Assembly: GCA_963802355.1 (NCBI GenBank)
Contig: CAWDIV010000016.1
Span: 124,001 to 188,000 of the forward strand
DNA: 64,000 nucleotides
Direction: 5' to 3'
DNA from: SG8-41 sp963802355
GTDB lineage: Bacteria; Pseudomonadota; Gammaproteobacteria; Burkholderiales; SG8-41
The stretch's first letter is position 1; each line of letters begins with the position of its first letter. The position numbers and the translations under genes are program-made. Of this stretch, positions 61,090-64,000 are shown in pieces. Below the pieces are notes generated by a model, which worked only from the letters and a program-made list of their open reading frames with translations, had not been told where the DNA came from and made no database searches.

Positions 61090-61118
61090 TTGACACGGGT
61101 ATTGATCCTTCCTAAAGT
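61090..61118 (+). promoter_or_regulatory. sigma70 promoter of Liv-type operon
   Basis: TTGACA (61090-61095), a 17-bp spacer, TAAAGT (61113-61118). The -35 is perfect and the -10 has four of six consensus bases. GGGAGG precedes ATG 61157. Confidence 0.65.
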
Positions 61119-61156
61119 CTTTACGCTAGTCGCTGGTCATCCCAAGGGAGGCTTCC

Positions 61157-62435
61157 ATGAACAAGAAATTGGCGGTTCTGAGCGTCCTCTTTTCTCTTAT
61201 CCTGTTGCAGTTTGCCTCCGAATCTGCTCATGCGCAGTGCAAGCTCGGCGTTCCGGCCATCAAGGTCGGCGTGCAGGGCGCGGCTTCGGGTCCGCACTCC
61301 GACTACGGACGCCAGATCGAGATGGGCGCCACCACTGGCGATGGAGGAGATCAACGCGGCCGGCGGCATCGCTCGGCTGCAAGGTCGAGATGCGGTTCAT
61401 GGACGACGAGAACCGGGCGGCCACCGGCGTGCAAGAACGCGCGGCTGCTGGTGACCGACTGGGGCGCGCACTTTACGGTCGGGACCGATTCGAGCGGCGT
61501 CGCCATGGCGATGGGGCCGGTGCTCGCGGAACTGAAGCGCATCCAGTTCTTCACCCACGCGGCGACCCATCGCCTGACCGAGGAGCTGGTGGCGTCGAAG
61601 GGCATCAAGGAGATCGTCCGGGTGAGCGTTCCCATCTATCAGGACGCGATCATCGCCGCGCTCATCTTCAAGGACCGCAAGGACATCAAGCGCTGGGCCA
61701 ACATCGGCGCGGACTACGAGTACGGCTACGTCGCGTGGAACCTCTTCAAGGAGACCCTGAAGAAATACCGTCCCGACGTGGAATTCGTGGGCGAGGCGTG
61801 GGCGCCGTTCCTGACGCTGGACTTCTCTCCCCACGTCTCGGCGGTGATGGCGCAGAAGCCCGACGCGATCTTCGCCACACCGTGGGCGGGCGAAGCCGTG
61901 CAGCTCCTGCGGACGGCCGCTGATCCAGGGCGTGTTCGACAGCGTGCAGGTCTGGTGGCAGGCGATGGGCGGCTCGGTCGACGTGCTGGAGGGGATCACC
62001 GCGGAGGTCGCAGAAGGACCGCTTCAAAGGCAAGCTCTGGGCGACCGCCCGTTACATCCACAACTGGCCCGACACTGCCGAGAACAAGGCATTCATCGAG
62101 CGCTTCACGAAACGCTGGAAGCGCTATCCCGAACTACTCCGCGGAAACGACCTATTCCGCGTTCTTCATCATGAAGGCGGCCGTCGAGAAGGCCGGCAGC
62201 CTGGACACGCGCCAAGGTCGTCGAAGCGCTGAAAGGCATGCAGATCAGGAATCCCGGCGGCGTGCGCACGTTCAGGGCCGAGGACCAGCAGTTCATCTAC
62301 AACGTGCCTGCCGGGCGCCCGATGATGGACGCGAAGTACCCGATCCCGGTGCTCGGCGACCTGAAGGTATTCGCGGCCAAGGACTACTACCGGCACCCGC
62401 CGTTCACGCCCGTTGCGACCACGAAGGCGAAGTAA
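61157..62435 (+). pseudogene. LivK-type branched-chain amino acid ABC receptor, many frameshifts
   Basis: An exported receptor for a Liv-type ABC importer. Signal peptide ends SAHAQ; VGVQGAASGPHSDYGRQIEM starts the periplasmic-binding fold. FTVGTDSSGVAMAMGPVLAE, RVSVPIYQDAIIAALIFKD and YEYGYVAWNLFKETLKKY lie in one frame, but at least seven shifts occur (near 61333, 61372, 61425, 61920, 62005, 62130 and 62210). Several are clear +1 events, such as an extra A near 61333 and 61425. Since all segments remain conserved, sequence error is probable. Ligand unknown; amides, urea and aromatic acids also use Liv systems. Confidence 0.75.
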
Positions 62436-62477
62436 GCGAGCGTTCGGAGGCATGCCGTTGACGCCTCGACCCGACGC

Positions 62478-63358
62478 GTGAGTCCGGCGACTGTGATGGA
62501 GAACATCGCCTTCCAGGGCCTCATCGGCCTGTCGCTGGCGATGTACCTGTGGCTCATCTCGGCCGGGCTCACGATCATCTTCGGCGTGCTGCGGATCGTG
62601 AACTTCGCCCACGGCAGCCTCTTCATGGTGGGGGCGTATCTCGCGTACACCTTCTACGGCCAGCTGGGACTGCCGTTCGGCGCTGGCGATCCTGCTGAGC
62701 CTCGCTCGGCACCGGGCTGCTCGGCTTCGTCATGGAGCGCGGCTTCCTCAGGCGGATCTACGGGGTGGACGAGGCGTACCAGCTGCTCCTCACGTTCGGC
62801 TTCATCCTGATCCTCGACGACGCGGTCAAGATCATCTGGGGCGGCGTCTTCAGGATCCCGCCGATGCCCGAATTCCTCGACGGCGCGTGGCCCGTCTTCG
62901 GCAGGCCGTTCCCGGTCTACAACGTATTCGTCATCGCGATGGGCGTCGTGCGTCGCCGTTCGTGCTGTGGGTCGCGTTCGAGAAGACGTGGTGGGGCACG
63001 GATCGTGCGCGCGACCGCAGCCGACCGCGAGATGGCGAGCGCGATCGGCATCAACGTCCCGCGCGTTTTCTCGGGCGTGTTCGTCGTCGGCTCGATGCTG
63101 GCCGCGCTCGGCGGCGCGATCGGCACGCCGGTGCGTGTGGCGGCGCCCGGGATCGGCGCGGCGATGATCATCCAGGCTTTCATCATCACCGTGATCGGCG
63201 GTCTCGGCAATCTGAAGGGCGCGTTCGTGAGCTCGCTCATCGTCGGCGTGCTCAGCGCCTACGGCACGCTCTTCTTCCCGGTGTTCGAGCTGTTCTTCAT
63301 CTTCGTCATCATGGCGGTCGTGCTGCTCGTGCGCCCGCAGGGCCTGTTCGCGCGGTGA
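62478..63358 (+). pseudogene. LivH-type ABC permease, frameshifted
   Basis: The membrane permease of the same transporter. AMYLWLISAGLTIIFGVLRI and VNFAHGSLFMVGAYLAYTF are the LivH start; ERGFLRRIYGVDEAYQLLLT and FGFILILDDAVKIIWGG continue in another frame, and VGSMLAALGGAIGTPVRVAA and IIQAFIITVIGGLGNLKGAF hold the EAA-like loop. Shifts occur near 62680, 62950 and 62985. It ends at 63358 and overlaps the LivM start (GTGA at 63355). Confidence 0.75.
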
Positions 63359-64000
63359 AGCGCCGATCGATGAGCGGCCGCCTCTCCTCCGTCTGCGTCT
63401 GCTGGCGCTGCTCGTCGCCGCTCTCGCGCTGCTGCCGCTGGGTGGCCGGGCGTTACCCGATCTATCTCGCGATGCAGATCCTGATCCTTGCGGTGTTCTC
63501 GCTCGGCTTCAATCTGCTGTTCGGTTACACGGGGCTGCTCTCGTTCGGACAGGCCGGATTCTTCGCGGTGGGCGCCTACGCGTGCGCCAAGATCCTGCTG
63601 GTCGTCCCGAATCTCTTCCTCGGAATCGCGGGCGGCGTCGTGCTTGCGGGTGTCGCGGCGCTGCTTCTCGGGATCGCTCTCCGTGCGCCACACGCGCATC
63701 TACTTCTCCATGCTGACCCTCGCGTTCGGCATGATGATCTACTCGATCGCGTGGAAGTGGCGCGACTTCACCGGCGGCGACGACGGGCTGGTCGGGATTC
63801 CGCGCGCGCCGCTGGAGATCCCCGGCCTGCTGAGCATCAGCGTGTCGGCGATCGAGCACTACTACTACGTCGTCCTGGTGCTGTCGCTTCTCGCGATCGC
63901 TCGCCATGTACCGGCTCGTGCGCTCGCCGCTCGGGCTCGACGCTCCAGGCGATACGCGACAGCGAGACGCGCGCCGCGTTCGCCGGGGTGCCGGTGCGGA
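63355..64000 (+). pseudogene. LivM-type ABC permease, frameshifted and cut by the window end
   Basis: The second permease. GTG 63355 overlaps the LivH stop; after a shift near 63440 the frame reads PIYLAMQILILAVFSLGFNL and FGYTGLLSFGQAGFFAVGAY, the LivM signature. More shifts occur near 63680, 63900 and 63935; ATP-binding genes would follow beyond the window. Confidence 0.7.

Overview
The window looks like a chromosomal segment of a Burkholderiales-like betaproteobacterium, probably an environmental or metagenome-derived assembly. The base composition is GC-rich. Eight periplasmic receptors of the Bug family (tripartite tricarboxylate transporter substrate-binding proteins) occur here, a hallmark of that order. 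I see no rRNA, tRNA, CRISPR array, phage or plasmid backbone.

Layout. 0-5.6 kb: tandem DUF1028 genes, a broken lipoprotein amidase, a small membrane protein, a periplasmic thioredoxin-like gene with an in-frame TGA at the first position of its CxxC motif (selenoprotein candidate), and a flavin hydroxylase. 5.7-17.2 kb: four Bug receptors, a class III CoA-transferase, small membrane/secreted proteins, an ADP-forming acyl-CoA synthetase pair, an enoyl-CoA hydratase and a duplicated EthD-like protein. 17.2-25.7 kb: a TauD-like dioxygenase divergent from a CysB-type regulator, GST, DUF3455, a thioesterase, a c-di-GMP pair (degenerate HD-GYP plus EAL), a phosphodiesterase and a methyltransferase. 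25.8-45.1 kb: catabolic genes mixed with four more Bug receptors (polysaccharide deacetylase-like, GMC oxidoreductase, TcuA-like flavoprotein, aconitase, VOC enzyme, aldehyde dehydrogenase, a two-subunit TPP decarboxylase, Gfo/Idh, GlcG-like, acyl-CoA dehydrogenase). 45.2-49.8 kb: a less catabolic island with a membrane-anchored TAXI receptor, an orthocaspase, a 53-residue membrane protein behind a structured leader, and a B12-type radical SAM enzyme. 49.9-61 kb: two MmgE/PrpD genes, CaiB, a cyclase, TauD, an M20 peptidase and a class A penicillin-binding protein. 61.1-64 kb: a heavily frameshifted Liv-type ABC transporter, cut by the window end.

The genes suggest a soil or water heterotroph taking up many organic acids through orphan Bug receptors (no TctA/TctB permease lies in the window) and processing them by CoA activation, hydration, dehydrogenation and decarboxylation.

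Two non-coding themes stand out. First, many intergenic spaces hold private short tandem repeats (7-15 nt) that begin at, or include, a stop codon; several fold back on an inverted second arm. Second, a roughly 70-nt element of three consecutive hairpins occurs twice, each time just upstream of a ribosome binding site. A 214-bp MITE-like element with a candidate target duplication and a DUF559 gene bracketed by inverted REP-like repeats add mobile elements.

Many genes carry single-base frameshifts, very dense at 1.4-2.8 kb and 61.3-64 kb. Most of those I could resolve are +1. Uncorrected sequencing error is the most likely cause, so broken genes here should not be taken as true pseudogenes without read support.
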